Below are positions 63,239 through 64,000 of a stretch of DNA of 64,000 nucleotides, in pieces. Made by a program: the position numbers and the translations under genes. The notes under the pieces are model-generated. The model was not told the origin of the DNA. It saw only the letters and a list, made by a program, of their open reading frames with translations, and made no database searches. Each line of letters begins with the position of its first letter. Positions within the stretch are counted from its first letter, which is position 1. Source of the stretch: Pseudoduganella ginsengisoli (lineage in GTDB: Bacteria; Pseudomonadota; Gammaproteobacteria; Burkholderiales; Burkholderiaceae_D); the NCBI RefSeq assembly GCF_009720865.1, contig NZ_WNLA01000023.1, positions 27,377 through 91,376 on the forward strand, written 5' to 3'.

Positions 63239-64000
63239 CACGAGTACCAATATGAATTCCGAATGGGCGGAACAGCCGAAGGCTACGAAGGCGCTGCCCG
63301 GCGCGCAACTGGCGGCCCAGCGCGAAGCCATGGGCTTGACGGTGGAACAGATCGCTGACCAGCTGAAACTGGCGCCGCGCCAGGTGGTGGCGCTGGAAGC
63401 GGACGACTATGATTCGCTGCCGAACATGGCGGTGACGCGCGGTTTCGTGCGCGCGTATGCCAAGGTGGTGAAGCTGGATGCGGCCCCATTGGTGGCCATG
63501 ATTGAAGTGAACCCGATTGCAGGCCATGAACATCCGCAACCGGCGCGCCGCGAAATTTCCGCGTCGTTCACGGAATCGCGTTTCCCGACCATGACGGAGC
63601 GTTCGAACAAGCCGAGCGGCTGGCTGCTGGGCGTAGCGGGGATTGCCGTGATCGCGGCCGCAGTCGGCGCGTATTACGTGGGCCTGTTCCCGCACCTGTC
63701 GGCGGGCCAGAAAGAAGCGGCGCCGGCCGCCAGCGCGCCGGCAGTAGTGGCGGCGCCGCCGGTAGCGGCTTCCGCGCCGGTCCAGTCGACCAATGTGCCG
63801 CTGGTGTCCGTGGCGCCGCAGCCTGACCCGAATGCACCGGCTTCCGCACCGGCTACGGGCGTTGCGCCGGCCGCATCGGCGCCGGTGGCTGCGCCTGCCG
63901 TCAATCAGCCGCTGGCGGCGCCGCCTGCGGCCACCGGTACGCAGCCTGTGGTGGCGCCAGCCACTGCTGGCACTGCGCCAGCCGCCGCGGCGAAACCAGA
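63231..64000 (+). CDS. rodZ: RodZ-type cytoskeletal protein, N-terminal part
   Basis: The visible 256 codons begin at ATG 63231 inside the pilW end and run off the right edge. An N-terminal helix-turn-helix domain (about 20-100; LTVEQIADQLKLAPRQVVAL, NMAVTRGFVRAYAKV) is followed by one membrane helix (about 130-155; GWLLGVAGIAVIAAAVGAYY). A long Ala/Pro/Val-rich periplasmic linker then continues past the edge. RodZ binds MreB and helps keep rod shape. In related genomes ispG and hisS usually follow; that part is outside the window. Confidence 0.9.
   Translation, partial: MSDTSTNMNSEWAEQPKATKALPGAQLAAQREAMGLTVEQIADQLKLAPRQVVALEADDYDSLPNMAVTRGFVRAYAKVVKLDAAPLVAMIEVNPIAGHEHPQPARREISASFTESRFPTMTERSNKPSGWLLGVAGIAVIAAAVGAYYVGLFPHLSAGQKEAAPAASAPAVVAAPPVAASAPVQSTNVPLVSVAPQPDPNAPASAPATGVAPAASAPVAAPAVNQPLAAPPAATGTQPVVAPATAGTAPAAAAKP

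Overview
The window looks like chromosomal DNA of a betaproteobacterium, most likely an Oxalobacteraceae member (Janthinobacterium/Massilia/Duganella-like). The reasons are the high GC coding bias, the order acnA - CoA ester lyase - mdh // gntR - sdhCDABE - gltA, the cluster surE-pcm-nlpD-rpoS, the cluster ndk-rlmN-pilW-rodZ, and a DUF2863-type protein. No rRNA, tRNA, CRISPR array, transposase or phage gene was seen. Family names come from reading motifs by eye, not from database searches.

Region 1 (1-5.9 kb) holds a patatin-like phospholipase, a clade-3 catalase, a cytosolic-type M14 carboxypeptidase tightly linked to a CYTH protein, and a convergent NHL-type lipoprotein. Region 2 (5.9-11.5 kb) is an accessory island. 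An RHS/YD-repeat protein is encoded in three consecutive genes, each with its own Sec signal peptide. It is preceded by a 23-codon leader ORF that overlaps the first gene, and followed by an AT-richer variable tip and a Sel1-repeat gene that could be the immunity gene. Region 3 (11.6-15.3 kb) is a minus-strand operon of two alkaline phosphatases and an unknown secreted protein, behind a good Pho-box match.

Region 4 (15.3-28.8 kb) is central metabolism: a DUF2863-like protein, aconitase, an MliC-like secreted protein coupled to a citrate-lyase-family protein, malate dehydrogenase, and divergently a GntR/UTRA regulator followed by succinate dehydrogenase (with SdhE) and citrate synthase. A perfect 16-bp palindrome in front of the GntR gene is a likely operator. 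Region 5 (28.8-36 kb) is regulatory: a PAS-PAS-GGDEF protein with a degenerate EAL domain, a BlaI-type repressor without a sensor gene, an LRR-kinase fusion, a YjjG-type phosphatase, and an MBL-fold protein divergent from a LysR regulator.

Region 6 (36-47.2 kb) holds the 2-oxoglutarate dehydrogenase genes odhA-odhB-lpdA, then zapE, a PP2C phosphatase, a DUF465-like protein and a DinG/YoaA-type helicase. With region 4 this gives five of the eight TCA steps (citrate synthase, aconitase, 2-oxoglutarate dehydrogenase, succinate dehydrogenase, malate dehydrogenase). Region 7 (47.2-55.3 kb) has a quinone oxidoreductase, then a two-gene TIR + variant KGGVGR-ATPase/TPR module directly upstream of surE-pcm-nlpD-rpoS. 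Region 8 (55.4-64 kb) has rlmD, a TonB-dependent receptor, a Bax-inhibitor-1 family membrane protein, ndk, rlmN, pilW and the start of rodZ.

The most novel-looking items are the tripartite RHS locus with separate signal peptides and the TIR/variant ATPase-TPR pair. Both are inferences from sequence and context.
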